From Hepatocystis sp. ex Piliocolobus tephrosceles (Eukaryota > Apicomplexa > Aconoidasida > Haemosporida > Plasmodiidae), in NCBI GenBank assembly GCA_902459845.2, contig CABPSV020000011.1:1-28742 (forward strand): a stretch of DNA of 28,742 nt. Reading direction: 5' to 3'. The first letter of the stretch is position 1; every line of letters starts with the position of its first letter. A program made the translations under genes and the position numbers. Below the pieces are notes generated by a model that was not told the origin of the DNA, ran no database searches, and worked only from the letters and a program-made list of their open reading frames with translations. Below are positions 12,394-21,700 of the stretch, in pieces.

Positions 12394-14048
12394 GTAGCAG
12401 TAGTGACTATAATAAAAGGACTAAAAAAAAAAGTTCTAAACATTATAAAACTAACCAAACGACATCAACAAACACAATTAGTAAATATAATACCACACCT
12501 AATCACAACACAACAAATAATAAAAATAAAATCTCAAATTACACTGATGAAGTTCATTTTTTTTTATCATCTATGATGAATATTATAAGTATACTATCAG
12601 ATCGTATTAAATTTAGTTTTTATAACATTGCAAAAATTAATTGTTTAGCTATATTAGAAGAATGTTATTTATATATAGAATTATTAACAAAATTTTCTTA
12701 TTTTTGTAGTATATATAATATAAACAATTTTATTATTTCTTTGATGAATAAACGTGTAGAACATCACCTATGTTATTTAAATAGTGTTCTAGAAAAATTT
12801 ATTTACGAAAAAAGTGTAATTATTAAACCTTACAGTCTATATGAAATGGCTGCATCAGTAAATTTATCACATAGTTCGCATTCAGAGATGGGACAAGAAA
12901 TAAATTCGGAGGTGGGACAAACATCTTGGACTCCATCTAGTTCAAAAAAAGAGAAACCCAAAAAATATAGTCATAATGAATTGTCTCTATTTACCCAACG
13001 AGTTTTATATATAACCTACAAATCTATACTTAATTATACAACTATACTTTTAAATATTATTAACAATAAATTTTTTAAAGTTTCTTATTTTGTAATACAT
13101 TTTTATATATTAATATTAAAATCAACTCGACTGGTTACAACTATAATTGAAAATTTTGGAAAAAGGAACACAACTCTTATAAGAACGGTAAGTGTTACCA
13201 TTACACCTGCATGTTTTTACCCACAATTACTCTTAAACATTTACGCTTAAACATTTACGCTTAAACATTTACGCTTAAACAATTACACTTATATATTTAT
13301 ACCCCCATTTTTATACCTACATCTTTTTACCCACATTTTTATACCCCCATTTTTATACCCACATTTTTATACCCACATTTTTATACCCACATTTTTATAC
13401 CCACATTTTTATACCCCTATTTTTATACCCCCATTTTTATACCCCTATTTTTATACCCACATTTTTATACCCACATTTTTATACCCACATTTTTATACCC
13501 ACATTTTTATACCCACACATTTGCAGATAAAATACAAGGGAGGAATCTCGTACGTACCTATATGCCTAAATATTGTAAATTCAATGAAAGAAAAGAAAAA
13601 AGAAAAAATCCATTATATAAGAGGTACTACTAAGTCAAGTGCTGGTTTGTATTTAAATACAATGAAGTCAGGCGATGAAAGTAGTAACAATATAAACTCA
13701 GAAGAACAAGTCCAATATAACAAATCAATTGATGAATATAAAAATACGACACGTATATACAGAAATGATTATTTATTTAATTTTTTGCCAGAAATTATTG
13801 AATTGAATACATATTATAATATATTAAGAGAAATAATCGAACGTTCAGCTTTCCTTGGTGCTTATATTTTAGAAAAAATAAAAAACTCAAATGATACATA
13901 CTACCTAAAACAAATTTTAATTAGTAATGTATGTTCTTATTTAATACATATTAATGCGACAATACTCCCATCAAATATATGTACAAATAATTTAAAGAAA
14001 AAATGTACCATTATTTATAATTATATTATTACCACTCACAAAAAATGA
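883..14048 (+). CDS. Giant three-exon nucleoporin-like protein, Nup205/Nup192 type (about 4217 aa)
   Basis: Exons are 883-6909, 7083-13187 and 13527-14048, giving 2009+2035+173 codons joined at phase 0. The start is fixed by an in-frame stop at 871. I see no signal peptide and no convincing membrane span; the non-repeat parts are helical, rich in I, L, N and K. Residues about 49-96 resemble the Nup205/Nup192 N-terminal solenoid, with a Phe-Gly-Phe-Ser-Lys-Glu-Leu-Leu stretch followed by a Leu-Val-Tyr-Tyr-Tyr block where the family has PGL(T/S)RGLV...LLY.D. Residues about 328-360 match the later block with a conserved Trp in an 'LxxxxxWLYK' helix, and residues 513-543 resemble a following helix. 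Members of this family form the inner-ring scaffold of the nuclear pore and bind Nup53/Nup35 and Nic96/Nup93. The usual length is about 1700-2000 aa; the excess here is low-complexity insertions. The neighbour is a convergent Nup155-like gene. The family call is inference from remembered consensus; another large helical solenoid is possible. The gene structure itself is well supported. Confidence 0.62.
1270..1539 (+). repeat. NNMG(I/M) array, 18 x 15 nt
   Basis: Eighteen exact-length 15-nt units (AATAATATGGGTAT-A/G) encode NNMGI or NNMGM at residues 130-219 of the plus-strand protein. The only variation between units is ATA versus ATG in the last codon. The array interrupts the N-terminal helical region just after the Nup205-like block. 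Confidence 0.97.
2110..2181 (+). repeat. NNSY array, 6 x 12 nt
   Basis: Six units of AATAACAGCTAC encode NNSY, with a single synonymous change (AACAGC to AATAGC). It is flanked by Ser-rich sequence and forms a short disordered insert between helices. Confidence 0.95.
4258..4383 (+). repeat. Gly/Asp/Tyr-rich GGT repeat (GGGGD)
   Basis: A run of GGT codons broken by GAT and TAT encodes GGGGD and GYGYG motifs at residues 1126-1167. The plus strand is strongly G-rich here, in contrast to the AT-rich gene around it. Confidence 0.95.
5260..5292 (+). repeat. Poly-Ser/Gly codon run
   Basis: A run of AGT codons with two GGT interruptions encodes a short Ser/Gly linker inside exon 1. Confidence 0.9.
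6067..6192 (+). repeat. STGGGR array, 7 x 18 nt
   Basis: Five identical units AGTACAGGTGGTGGTAGA plus two degenerate ones encode STGGGR x5, STGSDR and STGSGT. Together with the adjacent Lys-rich stretch it gives a basic, disordered insert. Confidence 0.96.
6910..7082 (+). other. Intron 1 of the plus-strand gene (173 nt)
   Basis: The donor is ACAAG/GTAGGT and the acceptor is a T-tract of about 32 nt followed by ATTGGCAG/AAC. The splice is phase 0 (Lys2009 to Asn2010). Without removal, the exon 1 frame stops at 6931-6933. Short imperfect repeats of a TGTATGTTACCCGTAC-type sequence lie in its 5' half. Confidence 0.88.
7599..7715 (+). repeat. NNT/NST array, 13 x 9 nt
   Basis: Thirteen AACAATACC-type units encode NNT, with two AACAGTACC variants (NST) six units apart, suggesting that a block of units was duplicated. 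It lies in exon 2. Confidence 0.95.
8418..8543 (+). repeat. (S/N)GV array, 14 x 9 nt
   Basis: Fourteen units of AGTGGTGTA, AGCGGTGTA or AACGGTGTA encode SGV or NGV. AAC units cluster at the 3' end. Confidence 0.95.
9984..10046 (+). repeat. QQQN array
   Basis: A CAACAACAAAAC 12-nt unit is repeated about five times and encodes a Gln/Asn-rich insert. Confidence 0.94.
10785..10952 (+). repeat. (S/N)(I/T)GA array, 14 x 12 nt
   Basis: Fourteen AGTATAGGTGCA or AGTACAGGTGCA units encode SIGA and STGA, which alternate regularly in the middle. This indicates a 24-nt higher-order unit. The last copies are degenerate (NTGA, CTGA). Confidence 0.95.
11784..11891 (+). repeat. (E/D)xKSVS array, 6 x 18 nt
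   Basis: Six GAACATAAAAGTGTATCA-type units encode EHKSVS with DNKSVS and DYKSVS variants. It is a charged, Ser-rich insert. Confidence 0.94.
12117..12332 (+). repeat. GLGN/SPDN array, 18 x 12 nt with higher-order unit
   Basis: Eighteen 12-nt monomers encode [12 protein letters not shown] and rarer forms. A four-monomer block ([16 protein letters not shown], 48 nt) recurs. It is followed directly by a Ser/Asn-rich run to about 12405. Repeat structure keeps several other frames open here. Confidence 0.95.
13188..13526 (+). other. Intron 2 of the plus-strand gene (339 nt), mostly minisatellite
   Basis: The donor is AGAACG/GTAAGT and the acceptor is ACATTTGCAG/ATA, phase 0. Exon 2's frame stops at 13248-13250 if unspliced, while exon 3 gives a clean 173-codon frame to TGA at 14046. 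Nearly the whole intron is a 14-nt tandem repeat. Confidence 0.88.
13232..13509 (+). repeat. 14-nt intronic minisatellite
   Basis: From 13300 there are 15 units of TACCCACATTTTTA (variants TACCCCC and TACCTAC), preceded from 13232 by a diverged 14-nt family CTTAAACATTTACG (about four copies plus a transition unit). A further degenerate copy from 13510 leads into the splice acceptor. Confidence 0.93.
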
Positions 14049-14148
14049 CAGATCCCAATACCACGACACTCCTTTATACAAAAATATACATATACATATC
14101 CTAACAATTTCAAGTTGTAACATAATCTATCATAAAATTATAAACCCA

Positions 14149-14184
<36 letters not shown>

Positions 14185-14297
14185 ACATTACATACATATA
14201 TATTCTATAAGGTATATGTTCATAGATACGTGTTGTTTATATATGTGTGTGTTTTTTCCTAAATTATAAATTAATTTAATAATTTTATGCATACATT

Positions 14298-14301
<4 letters not shown>

Positions 14302-14363
<62 letters not shown>
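14302..14363. repeat. Poly-A tract of about 62 nt
   Basis: An uninterrupted A homopolymer in the 3' flank of the plus-strand gene. Its exact length is unlikely to be reliable. Confidence 0.9.
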
Positions 14364-14366
<3 letters not shown>

Positions 14367-14470
14367 GCATATGTATACATATTATATACCAATATATATA
14401 TATATATATATATAATATATAATTTGCTTACGTACGTGTGCGTACACATTTTACCAATTTTTAAAAAAAA

Positions 14471-14690
14471 AAATAATTAAATAAATAAATAAAATTAAAT
14501 AATTGAATAATTAAATAATTAAATAAAATTAAATAAATAAAATAATTAAATAAAAAAAACTAAATAAAAAAAATTAAATAAAAAAAACTAAATAAAAAAA
14601 ACTAAATAAATAAATACAAAACTAAATAAATAAATAAAAAACTAAATAAATAAATAAAAAGCTAAATAAATAAAGCTAAATAAATAAAAT
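14471..14690. repeat. TAAATAAA/CTAAATAAATAAAAAA degenerate repeat
   Basis: Degenerate tandem units built from TAAATAAA, with regularly spaced ACTAAA starts in the second half. This is non-coding. Confidence 0.8.
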
Positions 14691-14959
14691 GAAATAATTT
14701 AAGAGCATATTATGTGCATATAAGTATAAAATAACATAACTTTGTGCTTCTGTAAGTTTTATGCGTTTGTAAAAATAACTAAGCAAAAAAAAAGTTTTGA
14801 AAAATAAAATAATATGGGGACATACATATATACATATATATACGTATGCGAGAGCGTAAAAAGTGGCATAGTGAGATAGGTATATTAAGAAATAGGTAGA
14901 TAGATTAATATATAGACAAATTGATTGATACATACATACACGTATGCACACCCACCCAT

Positions 14960-15143
14960 TTACCACTCATCAGACCACTTACCACTGATCAGACCACTCA
15001 CCACTGATCAAACCACTTACCACTGATCAGACCACTCACCACTGATCAAACCACTTACCACTGATCAAACCACTTACCAATGATCAAACCACTTACCAAT
15101 GATCAAACCACTTACCAATGATCAAACCACTTACCACTGATCA
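14960..15143 (+). repeat. 19-nt minisatellite TTACCACTGATCAAACCAC, truncated by gap
   Basis: About 9.7 units of 19 nt, each with a TGATCA palindrome (first copy CATCAG). Variants alternate GATCAGACC/GATCAAACC and TTACC/TCACC in the left half, while CCAATG variants occur to the right. The last unit is cut by the N block, so the copy number is a minimum. Confidence 0.93.
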
Positions 15144-15243
15144 NNNNNNNNNNNNNNNNNNNNNNNNNNNNNNNNNNNNNNNNNNNNNNNNNNNNNNNNN
15201 NNNNNNNNNNNNNNNNNNNNNNNNNNNNNNNNNNNNNNNNNNN
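15144..15243. other. Assembly gap (100 N)
   Basis: Exactly 100 Ns, the conventional length for a gap of unknown size. The left flank is the 19-nt minisatellite and the right flank is (AT)n, so the missing sequence is probably repetitive. Confidence 0.99.
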
Positions 15244-15278
<35 letters not shown>

Positions 15279-15387
15279 TATGTGTTTATATGGTAAGTAC
15301 GAACGCATGTAAATAAACAGCCGGGACTGGCTGTAACACACGTGTCATATCAATCCCGTGTAAATAAAACAGACGTAAATAAAATAG

Positions 15388-15527
15388 TAAGTTAATAAAA
15401 TAATAAGTTAATAAAATAATAAGTTAATAAAATAATAAGTTAATAAAATTGTAAGTTAATAAAATTGTAAGTTAATAAAATTGTAAGTTAATAAAATTGT
15501 AAGTTAATAAAATTGTAAGTTAATAAT
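15388..15527. repeat. 16-nt minisatellite TAAGTTAATAAAAT(AA/TG)
   Basis: About 8.7 units at exact 16-nt period. The first three end in AA and the following ones end in TG, so the array expanded in two blocks. Confidence 0.93.
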
Positions 15528-15615
15528 ACGCCCGTTCGTTCAAAATGTAATATCGAAGCTCCATTGAAAAAGAAACAAATTAGGTTATGTCTCGAGCGAA
15601 GAGCATGAAAAATGG

Positions 15616-15752
15616 TAAACCAACCAACTAAACCAAGTCAAGCCATGCCAAACCAAACCAAACCAAACCAGCCCAAATCAAGCCATGCCAAACCAGCCCA
15701 AATCAAGCCATGCCAAACCAAACCAAGTCAAGCCAAACCAAACCAGCCCAAA
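15616..15752. repeat. AACCA/AGCCATGCC degenerate array
   Basis: Five-nt units (AACCA, AGCCA, AGTCA, GCCCA) are arranged in larger blocks containing TCAAGCCATGCC. The array reaches the last bases before the TAA stop of the minus-strand gene, so it lies in that gene's immediate 3' UTR. The pattern is not the Plasmodium telomere repeat. Confidence 0.88.
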
Positions 15753-18700
15753 TTAGTAGTCGCCCTCCACAGACGTACCCAACTTATATGTAATCTGATT
15801 TAAATAGTCCTTAAACCTATTTAAAAATTGATGTATACTCTGAAACTCAATGATACGATTAATCAGTGGTATTTGCTCAGAAATATCATTAAATGTAGAA
15901 AAAATATTATTAAATATTTTAAGTAAAATAAAAACAGATGATTTTTTGATTTTATGCGTATCGTATATAGTTGGATCTAAAATAATACAACTTATATCAT
16001 AATTTCTTAAAGCTGCATCAGGTGTATATTCAAAATAAAATTCACCTCTTGACAATAATTCTTTCAATAAAGTAATTAATGAATAATTATTAATACATTC
16101 GAAATTACCATTTTTATCTTTTAAAAAATAACCTAAATGTTTTCTTTCATTATAACTTTCTTCATTATTATTAAAAAAAAACGAATTACTGTTTTTATCA
16201 CCATTTATCCAAAGAGTAAATAAATAATATATAATGATAATAATCTCCGTTTCTTCAACATTCGAATCCAGTTTACATCCTATACTATTATAAATTTTTA
16301 AATAAACATTTATTAATGTTTTATATTCTACTTTATGATTAATTAATAAATTAACTACCCAAACAATATAGGAACAATAATTTTTATGACTTAATACTAC
16401 AATACCCTGTTGTGGTTGTGGTTGTTGTGGTTGTTGTCGTCGTTGTTGTTGTTGTTGTTGTTGTATCTTGGATTGTTTAAAACCGAGAGAACCATTATAA
16501 TTTTCATTACTTTCTGGTATGTTATAATTAACCGTATACAAATAATATAACACTTGTCTATCATGTGCATCCATCATGGATGTACTACTCGCATTCAATC
16601 TGTCTTGTAATTGTTCTTCCACAGTTTTAGTAACATTCTTTTTCTTTTTATTACTTTTTTCAGTTCTACTGTCAGACTTATAATTATTGTGCATTTTCAT
16701 ACTTCTCGAATTGTATTCTCCTTCACCACCATATCTTTCATATCTGTCCGCATCTGCATCTACATCCGCATCTACATCCGCATCTGCATCTTCAGATTCA
16801 GAAGGAGTTAAACTATCTTTTGTATGTTCATAATTTTCAACCAAATCTTGAAATGTATAAACATGTCTTAATCGTTTATTTACTGCTTCAGCTACTAACG
16901 AAAAGGGAGATAATTTTGAAAAAATAATTTTTTTTTGATCAGCCTTATATTCATAAGACTTATTAATCAATATAACATTCATTTGAGGATCTAAATATAT
17001 AAGTGGTATAATATTTAATAAATAAATTAATTTAATTGTTTGATTACTTTTTCTAGTTTTTAATATATCACTTTTTTTTTTAAATAAAGTACGTACTTTT
17101 TTAATTTCAAATAAATTATACATAAACTTATGTAATTTTATTATTACTAACATATATAAAGAATTGTAAAACTGTGGATTATACAACTTTAAAACATCTC
17201 CAATATAGTTAATAAGAAAATATATACTTTCGAATGTGGTTGTTAAAGAAATTGCAAAATCTAGTAAACGTTCAAAACAGGATGAATATCTTGAAAATTG
17301 ATTATTATTATGGATAGATGATAGTGTTATATTCTGTATGTTTGGGTTATTTATTGTTTCTGTTGTTGCTGTTGCTGTTGCTGTTGTTGCTGCTGTTGTT
17401 GTTGCTGTATTATCTATATATCCATTAAAATGATCAACAAATGATTGGTTTTTTGGTACTCTGTAATGGTAACTACTTTTATTACTACTGTTCGACATCA
17501 TCATATTTAAACTCATAAAACAGTTATTGTTCAAATAATTTATTTTTTCTCTTTTTTTATCATACCATATAATTAACTCTAACAAATTAAAAGAAGGTAA
17601 AAAATCTTTAAACAAAGTTTTACTTTTTAAATATATTTTATTTGTTAATTCTTCTTTTGTATAAATTGCTTGTTGTAATATAATCAAATACTCCTTAAAA
17701 GTATCTATAATATTTATAATTCGATTTGTATTAATTTTTATTTTACTTTTTACCATTTTTTTATAATAATCATTCATTATATCATTTATGCATTCATCTG
17801 TTCTTTTAGACAGATAGTTATACATATCTAAACAAGATTTTTCAATTTGTTCATTACTTTGTTTGTTTATACATTCAAAATGGTTTAACACTTTTATTAT
17901 ACCATACGTAGTTCCATTCATTAATATATCAAAATAATTTTTTAATAATTCCCAATGACATAATTTATAAACAAAAAAAACAAATATATTAACAATTTCG
18001 TAAAAAAGTCTTACTTGATAATTTAAAACTTGTGCATATTTATTTATATTTTTTAAATTCAAAAAACTGTTTACCTGATTTGATAAATAATCTTTTTTTA
18101 ATGTAAAAAAACAAACATTTTTTTGAAATAAATTTTTTATATTATTTGTAAATTCATAATCAAATGTTATATTTTTATCAAAATTACAATAATTCTTTAG
18201 ATCCTCTTTTTTAAATAATATGTTTGTGTTTATTATTTCATTTAGAATGTGATTATTATTGTCTGTACTATCACTCCTATAAATATGTTTATTATTACTA
18301 CTAATACTGTTTATTCTTTTTGCATTACCATATCTTCCCAAATCCATTCTCGACATATTCCCCTTACCATGAACAAAATTACCTCTTCTAACATTACGTT
18401 CGCTATTATTATATGCATTACTTTGTCGAACATGTTTTGATTTATTACTATATCTACCTCCTTCATTGTAATACTCATATTCTGAATCATAAAGATCAGT
18501 ATCTACACCACCAACACCACTATCTGTTTGTCCCTTCTTACCACTTATTTGATCACTATCACTATCTCCACTATCATCAGAATAATAATAAAAATAATCG
18601 TATGCAGTTTTATTATTATGATTTAAAATGTTAGTATTTTTGTTTATTTCGTTTATATTTTCAATAATTATTTTACCTTGTTTTTCTTTTTTACTACTTT

Positions 18701-21700
18701 TCAAATTTGACATTAACTTTTTTATAATATATAATTTACATTTTTTACAAAAATTTATATATTCTATTCTTTTATTTAAACTTGGATTATCAACTGTTCG
18801 AAATAAATATTTATAAACTGAATAAAATATTTCACTTGTTTCGTTATTATATAATGGATTAACCTTAAAATGAATGTTATTAATATATTCATTTTCATAT
18901 AGGTAATTATTCTTAAATAACTCTTTCATAAAATATGTTTTATTCATATTTATAAATTCGTTTGGTGGATCTTTATAATAATATTTGTTACTTTCATCAT
19001 TTGTATATAACATGTTATTATTAACCATCTCTTCGTTATCACTTTTTACTTTTCCTGATCTGGTCACGTTTGTTTTATCTGATCTGGTCACGTTTGTTTT
19101 ATCTGATCTGGTCACGTTTGTTTTATCTGATCCGGTCACAGTTGTTTTATCGGATCTAGTCACGGTTGTTTTGTCTGGTACAGTCTTATCTACTGTACCC
19201 TTTCCAGTCTTATCTACTGTGTCCTTTCCAGTTTTATCTACTGTGTCTTGTCCACTCCTGTTCCCCTTCCCTGGTTGTTCACCACTTCCCATCATCCAAC
19301 TGTCATAAATATAACACAAACTTTTTATATGATATGGATCAAGATCCCATAACACAGAGGCCTGTCTAGCGAAATAAATTAAAGCATCCTGATACTTTTG
19401 TTCTCTAAAATAATATACATATGCATCACTTATATTTATTTCATTAACTTTAACAAAATAATATAAATATGGTGATGTTTTTAATTTATAAATTGTACAT
19501 GGAAACTCATTTTTACATTTATAAAAAATTAAATTAAATAAAAAAAAATGAAAGTTAATATCAGTACAATGTTCTAACAATGTAATTACAAATTTTTTTA
19601 ATTTTTCTTTTTTTTTTTTATTATGTGTAAGTAAATATTTCTTATAATTTATCAAAATTATTTTTTCAATAGGATAAAAACATTTGTTAATTAAAGTTAT
19701 ATAATCAGGTTTATAATTTATGTCTATACGTTTTGTCATTTTTTTAGTTTGGTTCCCCAATATATTATTGTAAGATGGTAATCCACTTACAAAACTTCCG
19801 CTTCTACTTCCTTGTTTTATGTTATATACATTTGGTGTTGTTATACCTCTTTTTATTTCTTCTTCAAACAGTTGATTTTTGCTTTGTGTTGTGGTAGATT
19901 GAGAAAGCGATCCGATGTAGCTAGGTGATCCAATAGGGCTAGGTGATCCAATAGGGCTAGGTGATCCAATAGGGCTAGGCGATCCAACTGGGCTATGCGA
20001 TCCTATCGACTCAATTAATCCAACTGGGCTATGCGATTCTACCGAATCAATTACTCCAACTGGGCTAGACGACACATATGTCCTATAATACAAATCCACA
20101 TACAAACTCACCAACGTACTAATACATTTATAATAATCTGCCTGGTATAACAAAATTATTAACTTATATATGTTTACATTGGTCAAAGCTTTTTTTAAAT
20201 TATCAGTAATAAATTTTTCAGCTTTTTTTTCTACAACATCTATGTTCTCTGTCTTTTCTGTTATGTCTACTATATTCAAAGTTCTATCCCCAAAAGTTCT
20301 CATATTGTTTAGGCTATCTGTTCTACCAAATCCGTCATTCCTATATCTCCTCTTTATTTTATCTCTTTTTTTTAAAAATACTTGTTCTTCTACAAGTTTT
20401 ACCAAAAAAATAAACAAAAATTCATCTTTGCTTATGATATATCCTTGAAAAAAATCAACAGGTATATACTTACCTGTACCTAAAATGGTAAATAAACATT
20501 CTTTTAACACTTCTCTATATGTCTTACTAAAATAAGCTCTTATAAAATTACATTTAATTAACAAATCGAATAAGGTACTAGGTAAATAAAAACAATTATT
20601 CATTTTTTCTATTTCATTTCCTTTTATAATATTTTTTTTTTTATAATAATCAGATATAACAATTGAATAAATTAATAAATATTCAATACTAAAATTTATA
20701 AAATTTAAAATTGAATAAAATTCATTTATTTCGTTAGTTATAAGTAAAATATAATCATAATAAATTTGAACAATAGTTTTATCTGATATATTTTGTATCT
20801 TATTTTCGTATTCTTCTTTTTTTTTTAATAAATTTGTTAATACAATACTAACACATAAATTTAAACATTTTAATTTTTCAATCAAATTTAAACAACAATC
20901 TAATGGTACATTACCTTTTAATACAAATATATTATCATCTTGTTCATACATATTTCTTTTTCTTTTTCTTTTATTTTTATTTATTAGGTTAATATTATTA
21001 TTGTTATATACAGGTATATTATTTATTGGATTTTCTTCTAATTCGAACTCATCTAATCTTACTATATAATAATCTTTTATATAATAAAATAAAACATCCT
21101 TTTGTCCAGTGTTTTCTTTCGTAATGACAGATATACCATTTGTATATACTCCTCTATCCCCACCATTTTTATCATTTCCAACTTTTATAAATTTATTTCT
21201 TTTGTAAAGTATGTCAGGATATTGTCCATCTATATTGTGCATACCACTACTTTTTGCATTATCACTCATGTTAACTCCTGCACCACCCATTGGACACTGA
21301 TACAAATAAACAGACTTAAATTTTTCATGACGAAATAAACGAAGAAACATAACTGGTTTTAATAAACGACTAACTAACAACATCAATCCTCTTGATAATT
21401 TATGAAATGATCTATTATCCAAATTTATATTTTTTAAAAATAAAACATTAAATGTTTTGTTTGTTAAATAATCATAAGCAAAATTACCACTCATATTTTT
21501 TTCAGATGTTAATAATTTTTTTTTAGACTCTTCTTTATTATATATATTATTCATTTTTTCAAATCCTTTACTGTTTAACATTCTTGTTTTTGTATTTTTT
21601 TTATTTTTCTTTTTTTTCGATGTTCCCATTGTAACATTATTACGACTTCGTGAGTTATTTCTTAGTTTACTTTTTGTTCTACCAGGACTGTTCATGTAGG

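Larger units (their letters stand above)
14049..15143. other. Convergent intergenic region, left part
   Basis: No gene is supported here. It holds the plus-strand 3' UTR, A-tracts at 14150-14181 and 14302-14363, a (TA)n run at about 14393-14417, and A/T-rich TAAATAAATAAAAA-type repeats over about 14471-14690. It ends with a 19-nt minisatellite that runs into the assembly gap. Confidence 0.75.
15244..15752. other. Convergent intergenic region, right part
   Basis: No gene is supported. It holds an (AT)n run to about 15274, about 110 nt of less repetitive sequence, a 16-nt repeat, a short unique stretch, and a CCAAA-type array that abuts the stop codon of the minus-strand gene. Confidence 0.75.

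Noticed and set aside
11938..12576. Alternative-frame open frames over the GLGN array (212 aa on + and 139 and 98 aa on -)
   Set aside because: They exist only because a 12-nt repeat without stops keeps other frames open, and their products are simple LAMVLAM, TKTIAKT or PRPLPRP repeats. The main frame spans the region fully.
14676..14966. 96-aa minus-strand frame in the convergent region
   Set aside because: Tyr/Ile/Cys/Leu-rich product from low-complexity DNA, located between 3' ends and without start context.
14960..15143. CRISPR-like direct repeats
   Set aside because: The repeats are contiguous 19-nt units without spacers, in a eukaryotic genome.
15118..15341. Frames crossing the N block
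   Set aside because: They are open only because unknown bases are read through.
15616..15752. Telomere-like AACC repeats
   Set aside because: Plasmodium telomeres are GGGTT(T/C)A. These units are irregular AACCA/AGCCA and sit inside a gene-flanking region.
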